The position numbers and the translations under genes were made by a program. From Candidatus Magasanikbacteria bacterium RIFOXYC2_FULL_42_28 (lineage in GTDB: Bacteria; Patescibacteria; ABY1; Magasanikbacterales; GWA2-37-8): a stretch of 64,000 nucleotides of DNA. This document shows positions 33,753-43,058 of this stretch, piece after piece. The stretch's first letter is position 1, and the number at the start of each line of letters is the position of its first letter. Location: NCBI GenBank assembly GCA_001784435.1, contig MFQZ01000001.1:62001-126000 (forward strand), given 5' to 3'. The notes beneath the pieces were generated by a model that was not told the origin of the DNA, made no database searches, and saw nothing but the letters and a program-made list of their open reading frames with translations.

Positions 33753-35646
33753 ATATCAAACGTTCATTTTCATTATAAATAACTTCACCAATTTCCGGCA
33801 TTAAATCGGAAAGTTTGATAATTTTTACGACCACCCTATCGCGAAAATCGTTGGCCGAAGAATTATCACTATTATACCATTCTTTCATTAATTTATCCTG
33901 GGATGATTGACTAAAATCAATTATAAAATTTACCTCACTATCTTTCAAAAATTTTTTGAAGCTGTCCGCGTCCAGCACATCCCTATCTTTTATATAATCA
34001 TGCAAAGAAATAAAAACATTGCCATTATCAAGAAAAAAATTGGTATCATCGCTCCATAACGGCAAAAATTTGGTACTATTGTAATTTTTATTAATGTATT
34101 CGCTTAAATAATAAATTCCTCCCATCCCTCTTTCGGAATAAAACTGTCCTTTACCGGTAAGCCCAGCGACATAAGATAACTCGGCTTTTTTAACTTTAAA
34201 AAAATATCCTTCTTTGGCGCTAAATAGTACGCCCGCACCGGCAAGTATTATAATGATAAACAGCGCTCGTACAATTTTATTATCAAAAAATCTTTGATAA
34301 TTATAATAAATTTTGCTCATTATATAACCAAAACAAATCATTAGCGTGAGCAATCCGATCATAACGAACCTCTTTTGGTGGGAGATAAAAAAGAACCAAA
34401 TAGCGAAATACCCTAAAACAAACATCAGGATATACCTAAACATTTTATCTTTTCTAACCCACAAAAAACTCAATGGCAAAAGCAAAAAGGCCAACAAACT
34501 GGTGAGATAGTATTTGTCTTTAAAAAAAATAAAGGGAAATAGTAAAAAATTTTTCAAAGTTCTTGGTCGAAATTCCTTAATTGCTATATTAGCAGTTTCA
34601 ATTTGTTCATTGGAAAAACCGGGATGAGCAAAAATAAAGGGGTAAAAAGGATTTCCAAAAAGTATTAAATTTTTAATATACCAAAAACCCGAAAATAAAA
34701 GAGCGGGGATGGCAAAATATAAAAGATCTTTCAAAATACTTTTTATATTCTTCTCGCTTGTAAACGATGTAAAAATTATAAAAGGTAAAATTAAAAGCAG
34801 GGCATACAAAGAAAGATATTTTATTGATAACGCCAAACCATAAAGAATCCCGGCTCCCACCAACAAACTTCTATCTTTGCTCTTAGACCACATTATTACC
34901 AAAACTATGCTCGCAACTTGATAGGCAACCATACCGGCATCAATATAGGCACTGGTTGCGTTAACAAAAATTTCATACAAAGAAAAAATAAAAATAATTA
35001 AAAATTGGGCGCTTAATTTACCAAACTGTTCTCTGGCAAAATAGTAAATAACTAACAAACCAGCCAATAATAATTGATAGTGGACTAAATTTATTAAAAC
35101 ATAATCGGACAAAATATATAACAACGAATACAGCGACTCTAAGAGAACTGGTGACGTCCCGTATAAATTTCCAGCCGTGCTGATGCCCACAATACCATTC
35201 TGTGATATCGCTATGGCTTCAGGAATATGGTAAGCAATGGCATCCGTCCGATGTGGCGGGATTAGAGCCGAGGTTAGATAAAAAAGAAAGAATAAAATAA
35301 CAACAATAAAAAATAAAAGTTCTTTGGTGTCTAAGCTCTTCCATCCGACTACCGTGGATTTTATTTTTTTAAAAAGAGATACTACACTATCTCGGCTTAA
35401 AATTAAAATGGGGGCGGCCAAAATTAAAAAGGATGCCCTGTTAAGCGGAACAAAAAACGTCCAAATAACTGATAAATACCCCAGAATACCATAACCGAAC
35501 AGAACAGGAACCCCAACTGACAATAAATTAATATTTTTAACAACTTTAATTTTTTTAAACACAAAAAACCCTATACAATAAGCAACTACCAAGGTAAATA
35601 ATGAGTATGCAAGCGGGATAAACAAATCTTGAAAAAAATGTCCCAT
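33739..35646 (-). CDS. GT-C (GT39/PMT-like) polytopic glycosyltransferase
   Basis: 635 residues with about twelve hydrophobic helices and a C-terminal soluble domain of ~150 residues. The first large loop PPHRTDAIAYHIPEAIAI carries Asp near the spot where GT-C enzymes keep their catalytic acid. The layout fits enzymes that transfer a sugar from a polyprenyl-phosphate donor outside the membrane. Next to a DPM1-like GT2 (7 bp upstream) which could supply the donor. Specificity unknown. Confidence 0.75.
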   Translation of the reverse strand: MGHFFQDLFIPLAYSLFTLVVAYCIGFFVFKKIKVVKNINLLSVGVPVLFGYGILGYLSVIWTFFVPLNRASFLILAAPILILSRDSVVSLFKKIKSTVVGWKSLDTKELLFFIVVILFFLFYLTSALIPPHRTDAIAYHIPEAIAISQNGIVGISTAGNLYGTSPVLLESLYSLLYILSDYVLINLVHYQLLLAGLLVIYYFAREQFGKLSAQFLIIFIFSLYEIFVNATSAYIDAGMVAYQVASIVLVIMWSKSKDRSLLVGAGILYGLALSIKYLSLYALLLILPFIIFTSFTSEKNIKSILKDLLYFAIPALLFSGFWYIKNLILFGNPFYPFIFAHPGFSNEQIETANIAIKEFRPRTLKNFLLFPFIFFKDKYYLTSLLAFLLLPLSFLWVRKDKMFRYILMFVLGYFAIWFFFISHQKRFVMIGLLTLMICFGYIMSKIYYNYQRFFDNKIVRALFIIIILAGAGVLFSAKEGYFFKVKKAELSYVAGLTGKGQFYSERGMGGIYYLSEYINKNYNSTKFLPLWSDDTNFFLDNGNVFISLHDYIKDRDVLDADSFKKFLKDSEVNFIIDFSQSSQDKLMKEWYNSDNSSANDFRDRVVVKIIKLSDLMPEIGEVIYNENERLIYVVK

Positions 35647-35652
35647 ATTTTG

Positions 35653-36345
35653 CTAACCTAAAACATTGAATTTAATTATTGACCATATCGCCGAAAAACC
35701 ATCTTTCCAGCTAATTTTTTTGCCTTCCGCGTATGTTCGCCCGCTATAAGACACTCCCACCTCATAAATACGAAATCTTTTAACTCTGGCGGTAATCTCC
35801 GGCTCAATGCCAAAACGGCAAGAAACGAGCTTGTCTTTAATGGAAACAACAACTTTACGATTCATTAACTTATAACAAGTCTCCATATCGGTTAGATTGA
35901 GATTGGTAAACAAGTTAGAAAGGACAGTTAAAAACTGATTTCCCAAATAATGCCAGTAATACAACACGCGATGCGCACCAGTTCCCAAAAATCTAGAGCC
36001 ATACACTACGTCCGCCTTGCCGTCTAAAATCGGTTTTAACAACAAATTGTATTCTTCCGGGTCATATTCCATGTCCGCGTCTTGAATTATGGCATAATCA
36101 CCCGTGGCTTCCTTAAATCCGGTTATCACTGCCCCGCCCTTGCCTTTGTTGCTTTGATGGAAAATCGCTTTTACACCATCCAAACCACTTACGATTTCTC
36201 GTGTGCCGTCCGTGGAACCGTCATCAACGATAATAATTTCTTTATTAATATTATTGACCAAATTAACCGCCTTAATTTTGGCGACGATTGCTTGAATGGT
36301 ATTTTTTTCGTTATAGGCAGGAATGATAATAGAGAGGGTTGACAT
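35653..36345 (-). CDS. DPM1-like polyprenyl-phosphate sugar synthase (GT2)
   Basis: 230 residues without a membrane domain, like DPM1. SIIIPAYNEKNTIQAIV, IIVDDGSTDGTREIV, SNKGKGGAVITGFKEATGDY, IQDADMEYDPEEY, VVYGSRFLG and ETCYKLMNRKVV are all standard for dolichyl/undecaprenyl-phosphate mannose or glucose synthases. It probably charges the lipid carrier used by the adjacent GT-C enzyme. Cytoplasmic face of the membrane. Confidence 0.9.
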   Translation of the reverse strand: MSTLSIIIPAYNEKNTIQAIVAKIKAVNLVNNINKEIIIVDDGSTDGTREIVSGLDGVKAIFHQSNKGKGGAVITGFKEATGDYAIIQDADMEYDPEEYNLLLKPILDGKADVVYGSRFLGTGAHRVLYYWHYLGNQFLTVLSNLFTNLNLTDMETCYKLMNRKVVVSIKDKLVSCRFGIEPEITARVKRFRIYEVGVSYSGRTYAEGKKISWKDGFSAIWSIIKFNVLG

Positions 36346-36347
36346 AA

Positions 36348-37283
36348 CTATTTAGATAAAACTTTTTTATAAATATTTCTTACAAAATTAAATAAACCAA
36401 CTTTTCTTAAACTCAACACAATAATCAAAAAAATAAAATCTTTTATCTTTAATAAATACTTAATGTACACCTTTAGGGAAAAATTAGGCGGCAAATACTG
36501 CTTATTGAATTTGACTATGTAATTATAGTGGTGCCGCCACAAACTACCCGCGTAAAAAAAGTTACGGATTGGGTTTTTGCGCACCCAGGAGGCGTTGTCG
36601 GCTCGGAACATTACTAGCGGCTCATCAATAACGAGCGTGGAAAAATCAATCTCTGAATAAAAAACTAAAGATGGTAACGGAAACATGTCTAAAGGCTTAT
36701 TAAAAACATCAAATAAATGTTTGGTTTTGTCGTAATAATTTTTCTTTAAAATCCAGTTTGAACAATACGTGGTGTAATAATCAATGTCATAGTAAAATTT
36801 ATTGTTTAAATAGCGCCATAAATCCGCACGAGATTTTAGAACTATATCGCCACTCTCTTTAAATAAATTAGTTTGCAAAACGCGGTTATTCTCGACAAAA
36901 CTGTCTATATTTAGCAACACTAAATCTGGTTGCTTTGCACTTAATTTATTCATTATTTTTTTAAGCGAATCCGACTTCATCAAATCGTCATCCGAAAAGA
37001 TCCATACATACTCCCCCGTTCCCAAAGTTGCGGCGTTAACAATGCCGGACGCAATTTTTCTCGGCTCTGAATCTTTAACATAAAAGATGTTTGGATACCG
37101 TTGGCTAAAACTTTTAACAATCAACTCGGTATTATCAATGCTTAAATTATCTAATATTTTTACCTCCACCTGCGAAGTTACGCTTGGATCGCTAAATTGC
37201 TTGGCAATACTAAGCAAGCACTCATTTAAATAGCTGGCGCGATTGAAGGTCGGAATACAGATGCTAATCACCGGCTTAGTCAT
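36348..37283 (-). CDS. GT2 glycosyltransferase, abequosyltransferase-like
   Basis: 311 residues. ISICIPTFNRASYLNECL, VKILDNLSIDNTELIV, YVWIFSDDDLMKSDSL give a GT-A core with an SDDD metal site, as in the abequosyl/colitosyltransferase-like GT2 group. The C-terminus is rich in hydrophobic and basic residues (FLIIVLSLRKVG). Since a ColD-like 3-deoxygenase is in the same cluster, a dideoxysugar donor is worth considering. Overlaps the Gmd-like gene by 8 bp. Confidence 0.83.
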   Translation of the reverse strand: MTKPVISICIPTFNRASYLNECLLSIAKQFSDPSVTSQVEVKILDNLSIDNTELIVKSFSQRYPNIFYVKDSEPRKIASGIVNAATLGTGEYVWIFSDDDLMKSDSLKKIMNKLSAKQPDLVLLNIDSFVENNRVLQTNLFKESGDIVLKSRADLWRYLNNKFYYDIDYYTTYCSNWILKKNYYDKTKHLFDVFNKPLDMFPLPSLVFYSEIDFSTLVIDEPLVMFRADNASWVRKNPIRNFFYAGSLWRHHYNYIVKFNKQYLPPNFSLKVYIKYLLKIKDFIFLIIVLSLRKVGLFNFVRNIYKKVLSK

Positions 37284-38205
37284 AATATTGTTTTTGCAAG
37301 TCAGCGATTATTAAACTTATCATTTTATTAAAACTGGTTTTTGGCTTCCAGCCAGTGGCTTTGTGCAGTTTGCTGTAATCACCGACTAAAACCGCTTTTT
37401 GGCGCGTTAAAATATTTTTATTTTCTACCACGTATTTTGTCCAATCTAAGTTTAATTGTTTGAATGTTTCCTTTACGAATTGCCTAACAGTATGCTTTTT
37501 CCCGGTTGCTACAACAAAATCATCAGCTTTTTTACAGTTTAAAATTCGCCAAAAAGCTTCTACAAAATCTGGCGCGTAGCCCCAATCTACCGCTGCGGAT
37601 AAATTTCCAACTTCCAACTTTTTTGCTTTGTTGGCTTTTATCGCTAGTGCTGTTTTAATAATTTTTAGAGTAATAAATTTATCAGAGCGATACGCAGATT
37701 CGTGGTTAAATAAAATACCTACTGATGCGAAAATATTATTTTGGTTGCGGTAAAATTTACATAAATTTAAGCCCTCCAGCTTAGTGCCACCGTATATGGT
37801 ATTTGGATTAAATGGTGAGATTTCGGTTTGGCGTTCAGTTTTGGCACGTCCAAATAATAGACTAGAGGCCGCGTAAAATAATTTAGTTTTTGGAAAATAT
37901 AATCTTATGCCCTCTAAAAAATAGAGTAAACCAAGCACATTAACCTCATAACTTCTTTTTACCAAAACCTCATCTTTAATTGGTCTGTCTTGAGAGGAAT
38001 GGTGAAAGGCGGCTAAATAATAAACTTCGGCAGGCTTATTTTTTTTAATTAATTTATAAACTTGCGCTTTATTTAATAAATTAAAATTATCTTTATCCAA
38101 ACCAATAACCTGGTAATTTTTATTTCGTAAAAAATTATGCAAAATCCGGCCATCTTGGCCGCTTGCTCCAGTAATAATTGCTAATTTTTGGTTAATTCTG
38201 ACCAT
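37276..38205 (-). CDS. Gmd-like GDP-mannose dehydratase homologue lacking the catalytic Glu
   Basis: 309 residues; true Gmd is usually 340-370. Gmd wording is clear: IITGASGQDGRIL, FNHESAYRSDKFITLKI, LEVGNLSAAVDWGYAPDFVEA and VATGKKHTVRQFVKETF. But the catalytic block (T-S-E-[LM]-[YF]-G in Gmd) reads AASSLLFG, so Thr is Ser and the essential Glu is Leu; YGGTK keeps the Tyr-Lys pair. Without Glu the 5,6-dehydration step should fail, so it may be a 4-reductase or epimerase on a GDP-sugar, or non-catalytic. The C-methyltransferase gene is 2 bp upstream. Confidence 0.72.
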   Translation of the reverse strand: MVRINQKLAIITGASGQDGRILHNFLRNKNYQVIGLDKDNFNLLNKAQVYKLIKKNKPAEVYYLAAFHHSSQDRPIKDEVLVKRSYEVNVLGLLYFLEGIRLYFPKTKLFYAASSLLFGRAKTERQTEISPFNPNTIYGGTKLEGLNLCKFYRNQNNIFASVGILFNHESAYRSDKFITLKIIKTALAIKANKAKKLEVGNLSAAVDWGYAPDFVEAFWRILNCKKADDFVVATGKKHTVRQFVKETFKQLNLDWTKYVVENKNILTRQKAVLVGDYSKLHKATGWKPKTSFNKMISLIIADLQKQYYD

Positions 38206-38207
38206 AT

Positions 38208-39455
38208 CTAGATTATTTCCGGTTTTGGTAATGGAAAAAATAAATGCCCACCATTGGCTAAATAATTCTTTTCACGATTAATTATATTAATCCGAAAGTG
38301 CCAAGGCAAAACCAAAAAATAATCTGGCTTTAACTCTTTGGCCTGTTTTTCGGAAATAATTGGTATATTGGCGCCTGGTGTTAAGCGCCCGAATTTATAT
38401 TCATTTACTTCGGCGATACAGGGCAAATCCTTAATAGTTAAGCCGCAAAATTGTAAAATAACATTGCCCTTGGTAGAGGCACCATAGCCAAAAATTTTTT
38501 TGCCGGAACTGTTTATCTCGGCAATCATTTGTTTTAAATTGTCGCGATGGTTTAAAATATTTTTAACAAAATCTTCATATATCTTGTCGGACCAAAACCC
38601 GGCGCTCTCTTCATCTTGAATAATTTTATTTATCACTTCTTCTTTTGTTGCAAAAACAGACTGGTTTTTAGCGGCTACTACGCGAAAACTGCCACCATTG
38701 GCATCGGAAAAAATAACATCAATAATTTTTAAGCCCGCCCGCTCTGCCATCCATTTAATTTGCCGCATGGCATAATACTCCAAGTGTTCGTGGCAAATTG
38801 TGTCGTAAGACACCAGCTTGATCATGGACGGCATGTAACTTTGTTCAAATATCCATACACCTTCATCGTCTAACGTCCCTTCTATTTGTTTCATAAAATC
38901 TACGGGGTGTTCCAAATCATAAAACATGGCAATAGAGGTAATAATTTTAGCTTTTTTGGAAGTTAGTTGCTTAATATTAGCGGCCGAAAAAAAATCCGGA
39001 ATGGCTGTAATGTTTTCAGAATAATATTTTCCGAATTTTTTTATCGTAGGGTCGATACCAATCAAATCTAGCCCCAAACTTACGGGGTATGAACGGAGTA
39101 ATGTGCCGTCATTACTGGCAATATCAATTACCAGATCCCCTGCTTTAGGCCTCACCAACTCCAGCGCCTGCGCTGATATTTTGCCCAAATGATCAACCAT
39201 GGACGAATTGAGGCCAGAGCGGTAACCATAATTATCACCATAGAGCTTGACTAAGTCATAATTGTGTTTTAACTGGACCAGCCCGCAAGCCTCACTGGCA
39301 CTACCGGCGCATCGCACCATTTCCAGAGGCCCGCTCTCTACCTTTTCTCCCACGCCGGGAAAAACACCCGTTAAAGATAAATTTCCTAAATTAATAATAG
39401 GCAATAAATTTGTATTACCACAGATCCGACACTGTTTAATTTCAGTATATAACAT
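38208..39455 (-). CDS. NDP-sugar C-methyltransferase (TylCIII/NovU type)
   Basis: 415 residues with the three-part layout of sugar C-methyltransferases: an N-terminal zinc domain (Cys9, Cys12, Cys49, Cys57), a SAM domain with motif VIDIASNDGTLLR (109-121), and a C-terminal substrate-binding domain with IFGYGASTKGNVILQF. HEHLEYYAM carries the catalytic His region known for this family. It adds a methyl to a keto-sugar carbon, so a C-branched deoxysugar is expected. Two base pairs separate it from the Gmd-like gene, which may share the substrate. Confidence 0.87.
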   Translation of the reverse strand: MLYTEIKQCRICGNTNLLPIINLGNLSLTGVFPGVGEKVESGPLEMVRCAGSASEACGLVQLKHNYDLVKLYGDNYGYRSGLNSSMVDHLGKISAQALELVRPKAGDLVIDIASNDGTLLRSYPVSLGLDLIGIDPTIKKFGKYYSENITAIPDFFSAANIKQLTSKKAKIITSIAMFYDLEHPVDFMKQIEGTLDDEGVWIFEQSYMPSMIKLVSYDTICHEHLEYYAMRQIKWMAERAGLKIIDVIFSDANGGSFRVVAAKNQSVFATKEEVINKIIQDEESAGFWSDKIYEDFVKNILNHRDNLKQMIAEINSSGKKIFGYGASTKGNVILQFCGLTIKDLPCIAEVNEYKFGRLTPGANIPIISEKQAKELKPDYFLVLPWHFRINIINREKNYLANGGHLFFPLPKPEII

Positions 39456-39456
39456 A

Positions 39457-40278
39457 TTACTGGTTCTTTCTTAAAATTAATGAGACGTTCCCTAAATTTT
39501 TTGATTTGTCAAACCAGGCTGATTCATTTTCCAATAAACAAAAACCGTAATAAAAATTCAAAAAAGCCATTCTAAATTTTTCTAAATATTTATTCTTCAA
39601 ACGATTCCGCATTATTCTCGTCATTTCATTATAACTGCCGTCATGACGCTCCCAATAAATGTCTTTTGACACCACTGACGCACCATTAATTTGGCCTAAC
39701 AAATTATTTAGCGCTTGCTCATCAAAACGATATTGAAAAAAAGTTTTTTTATTCATTTTATGCTGGTGCGAATATATATCTTGTTCGAGCCACTCTTCTT
39801 GATATTTATTTGATACCGGAAATGAAAGATAAATCACTCCTCCCGGCTTACAGACCCTTATCATCTCGGCAATTGCCTTATTGTACGCGTTGTAAATATG
39901 TTCAATAACGCTAATGGAATATACTAAATCAAATGTACTGTCGCTAAAAGTTAAATTTGTACCATCTTCTAATTTAAATTCAAAATTATTATTTGACTTA
40001 ATATATAAATTTTCCGCCGGATTAATGTCGGTTTTTGTTACTTTATTATTTTTGGATAATAAGTAAGCCATTATAAATGGCGAAGAAATATCCAGTGCCG
40101 AGCTATTTAGCGGAATAGGATTGGTTTTAAGGTATTTTAGCAAATAAGTAAATTCAGTATAACGAGTGCTGTCTATGGGGTTAATTAATGCCCCAAAAAT
40201 ATGGCGAAAATACAAATTCTGTAGACAAGAATACACATTAAAAATTAACTTTAATTTATTTAAAACAGTTATTTTCAT
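39457..40278 (-). CDS. Class I SAM-dependent methyltransferase
   Basis: 273 residues. The SAM pocket is less regular (ALDISSPFIMAYLLSKN), followed by KTDINPAE, LTFSDSTFDLVYSISVIEHI and MIRVCKPGGVIYLSFP, the type-11 pattern. Likely an O-methyltransferase on a glycan residue or a precursor. Flanked tightly by a GNT-I-like transferase and the C-methyltransferase. Target unknown; terminal methylation often controls length in ABC-exported O-polysaccharides. Confidence 0.8.
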   Translation of the reverse strand: MKITVLNKLKLIFNVYSCLQNLYFRHIFGALINPIDSTRYTEFTYLLKYLKTNPIPLNSSALDISSPFIMAYLLSKNNKVTKTDINPAENLYIKSNNNFEFKLEDGTNLTFSDSTFDLVYSISVIEHIYNAYNKAIAEMIRVCKPGGVIYLSFPVSNKYQEEWLEQDIYSHQHKMNKKTFFQYRFDEQALNNLLGQINGASVVSKDIYWERHDGSYNEMTRIMRNRLKNKYLEKFRMAFLNFYYGFCLLENESAWFDKSKNLGNVSLILRKNQ

Positions 40279-41183
40279 CTTAGTAAAGATTTAATTTTAT
40301 TAGTCAGCCGCTTAGTAAAGCCACGGTTCAATTCCTTGTTCATTTCTTTATATATAACATTCTCAAACTCACTAACTGCCAAACTATTTGGAAACTCAAA
40401 TGTTAAATTAGTATTCTCAAAATTTGGCTGTTGGACTGGCCTTCCCTCTGGCTCGCAATTGGTACCACTGCCATCAAAACCGTCATTAAAAACAAAAGTT
40501 TTTGTTGGATGAACCGCCAATCCTTCATTTATAAACACACTCAAATACCACAATATTCCCCAGGTATCTATTTTACCCAATACCTGGCTGGTTAAAAGCC
40601 CAAAATAATCATAACTATCGTTTAAATTAAATCTAAACCTCATTTTTTTGTCGCCTTTTAAATTTTCATATCCCCTTGGCATAACGCTAAACAAATTCCA
40701 AGCGCGTTTCCACGTCCCCCAACCCCAACCAGTTACAAATGGCAGTATAAGCGCATCGTCGACAATGTTTAATTTAACATTATACATATAGCCAGATATT
40801 TGCATAATTTGATGATCATTCTGATATTTGTCTAAACCTGCGTTCATATAATTTAGAAAATTGGGCGCTACTACTAAATCATCCTCCAACACAACTACTT
40901 TATCGTATTGGTTAACTGTTTCTGTCACACCTTTAATAATTGACTTTGATAATCCTACATTATTTTCACTCTCCACTATCATCACTTCTTTAAAACCAAT
41001 TATTGTTTTCAAATAATTCCGCACCGCCACGACATCGTTTCTGACGCCCTCATTTTTTGGTCCGTCCGAATAAATAATTAATAAACTGTCTTTGGCTAAA
41101 TTATTCCCAAGCAAAGATTCCACCATTTTTTGAGTATGTTTGGGGCGATTATAGACAAATAATACAATCGGCGCTAAATCCAT
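40275..41183 (-). CDS. GNT-I/HlpA-like glycosyltransferase
   Basis: 302 residues, homologous in layout to the product of 28844-29803: IVLFVYNRPKHTQKMVESL, LLIIYSDGPK, VESENNVGLSKSII, VVVLEDDLVVAPNFL and PFVTGWGWGTWKRAWNLF. The EDD motif should bind metal and donor. It lies 2 bp after asnB. The pair of paralogues suggests two related linkages in the repeat unit. Confidence 0.82.
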   Translation of the reverse strand: MDLAPIVLFVYNRPKHTQKMVESLLGNNLAKDSLLIIYSDGPKNEGVRNDVVAVRNYLKTIIGFKEVMIVESENNVGLSKSIIKGVTETVNQYDKVVVLEDDLVVAPNFLNYMNAGLDKYQNDHQIMQISGYMYNVKLNIVDDALILPFVTGWGWGTWKRAWNLFSVMPRGYENLKGDKKMRFRFNLNDSYDYFGLLTSQVLGKIDTWGILWYLSVFINEGLAVHPTKTFVFNDGFDGSGTNCEPEGRPVQQPNFENTNLTFEFPNSLAVSEFENVIYKEMNKELNRGFTKRLTNKIKSLLR

Positions 41184-41185
41184 AT

Positions 41186-43057
41186 TTAATAATTTTGTCT
41201 AACATAATTAAGCCACCAAGTCAAATGTACTGACGGCCAAAATTGCCAGGCGTCACTCCATTGCGGTGTAGTTGACGCTAAAAAATCCTCAAAATTTTCC
41301 TTCAATTGTTTGCCATCAAAATAAGGCGACTCCATAAATTCTCGACTATTCATATATTTTAACATAAATTGCTTTAACGGTCCCCTAAACCACTCCACCA
41401 AAGGTGCGTTAAATCCTAATTTTGTTTTATTTAAACGTATTTCGTCGGGCACTATGCCTTGCATAGCTACACGCAAAACGCGCTTAGTATAACCGCTGCC
41501 AACTTTTGACTCTGGCGGCAAAGAAAATATAAACTCCACCAACCGGTAATCCATGAAAGGCATACGGCATTCAACCCCGCTCCCCATAGAACAACGATCG
41601 TATTGATTAAGGATGCCAGGCAGAGGGTCTTTAAAAAATTGTAGATATAAACTTTCATCCAGATAATTTTTAAATTGTCTCAATTCTTGATAATTTTCCT
41701 CAATAAAATCATCTCTAAAACCTAAAAATCTTAAGAATCTCTTTAAATAATATTTTATAAAATAAACAGGCAATCGGCGTTTAACTTTTCTTGCAAATTG
41801 ACGCGAGCTGAATTGTGAATTTTCACCTTGGCTGGCATAAGTTTCGTAAACATCCTCAAACCACTTAGCATCAAATCTTTGTAGGGCAGCAATCAACGCT
41901 TCAGGTAAAGGTCTGTAACCGCCCAACATTTCATCCGGCCCTTGTCCATCTAGAGTAACGGAGATACCTTGACCACGGATGTGTTTATAAAGCTTCCAAA
42001 TTGGAAAAAAGGCCAACGCGTGCATCGGCCCATCACACTGCCTCATAGCTTCTTCCAGTTCCTGCTCGTTTGGTTCAATCTCAACGACATCTAACGTCGC
42101 ACCCAAATCACTGGATAATTTCTTTGCCTTAGATGTCTCATCTATCTGTGAACCAGGAAACGATGCGCAAAATGCTCTATGGGTATAGTGTGAAAACCGT
42201 GCGCCTTCCGCCTTAAGATTATTAACTACAGAAACTATACTGCCGCTATCCACTCCACCGGACAGACAAGTACCAAGCGGCACATCGCTCCGGAGCCTTA
42301 ATTTGCACGAATCAACCAACAACTCTTTAAATCTATCCACTTGCGCGGTGAACTCTGCTGGCGGCTTAAATAATCTCAAATAATACCACTTATCGATACT
42401 GACTTTTCCGTATTGGATCGTTAAATTGTGGCCATGTGGCAAAGAATAAACATCCTTTAAATAAGTTTCTTTGCTTGAATGATTAGCAAAACCACCTCTT
42501 GCTATTTCTTTTATTACAGATATATTAAGTGGCGCATTTTTACCTAGTATTTTATGAATCGCCTGAACTTCAGAAGCGAACATCAGCGTGTCATCATTTA
42601 AATAATAATATAAGGGCTTAATACCGAAACGATCCCGCGATAATAATAATTTATTATCTTTTTGGTCATATATTGCCAACGCCCACATGCCATTAAATTT
42701 GTTTAACATACCCTCACCCCACTCAGCATAAGCGGCTAAAATAACTTCAGTATCCGAATCAGAAACGAATTGATAATTCTTGTCTAATAATTCTTGCTTA
42801 ATTTCTAAAAAATTAAAAACCTCGCCGTTAAACGTAATCCAAAATCTGTCGTTTAAATAGCTCATCGGCTGGCGCCCATTAGTGGATAAATCTAATATTG
42901 CCAGGCGGCGCTGGCCCAAACCAACATTTCTATTTTCATTAAACCAAAATCCCTCGCCATCCGGTCCGCGGTGAGCAATCGCGTCAGTTAGCCGCTTTAA
43001 AACGACCTCTTCAACCGGTTGCTGGTCTAAATTATAAATGCCGGCAATCCCGCACAT
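41186..43057 (-). CDS. asnB: Asparagine synthase-like glutamine amidotransferase
   Basis: 623 residues, full two-domain AsnB. Mature Cys2 nucleophile (MCGIAGIYN), AHRGPDGEGFW, and NGEVFNF mark the class II glutaminase domain. SGGVDSGSIV is the ATP-pyrophosphatase loop of the synthetase domain (starting near 270), with LDGQGPDEMLGGY following. It makes asparagine, or in glycan loci amidates other carboxylates. Here UDP-glucuronate made by ugd gives a natural alternative substrate class, as in WbpS-like enzymes; inference only. Same transcript as glycosyltransferases on both sides. Confidence 0.88.
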   Translation of the reverse strand: MCGIAGIYNLDQQPVEEVVLKRLTDAIAHRGPDGEGFWFNENRNVGLGQRRLAILDLSTNGRQPMSYLNDRFWITFNGEVFNFLEIKQELLDKNYQFVSDSDTEVILAAYAEWGEGMLNKFNGMWALAIYDQKDNKLLLSRDRFGIKPLYYYLNDDTLMFASEVQAIHKILGKNAPLNISVIKEIARGGFANHSSKETYLKDVYSLPHGHNLTIQYGKVSIDKWYYLRLFKPPAEFTAQVDRFKELLVDSCKLRLRSDVPLGTCLSGGVDSGSIVSVVNNLKAEGARFSHYTHRAFCASFPGSQIDETSKAKKLSSDLGATLDVVEIEPNEQELEEAMRQCDGPMHALAFFPIWKLYKHIRGQGISVTLDGQGPDEMLGGYRPLPEALIAALQRFDAKWFEDVYETYASQGENSQFSSRQFARKVKRRLPVYFIKYYLKRFLRFLGFRDDFIEENYQELRQFKNYLDESLYLQFFKDPLPGILNQYDRCSMGSGVECRMPFMDYRLVEFIFSLPPESKVGSGYTKRVLRVAMQGIVPDEIRLNKTKLGFNAPLVEWFRGPLKQFMLKYMNSREFMESPYFDGKQLKENFEDFLASTTPQWSDAWQFWPSVHLTWWLNYVRQNY

Positions 43058-43058
43058 A

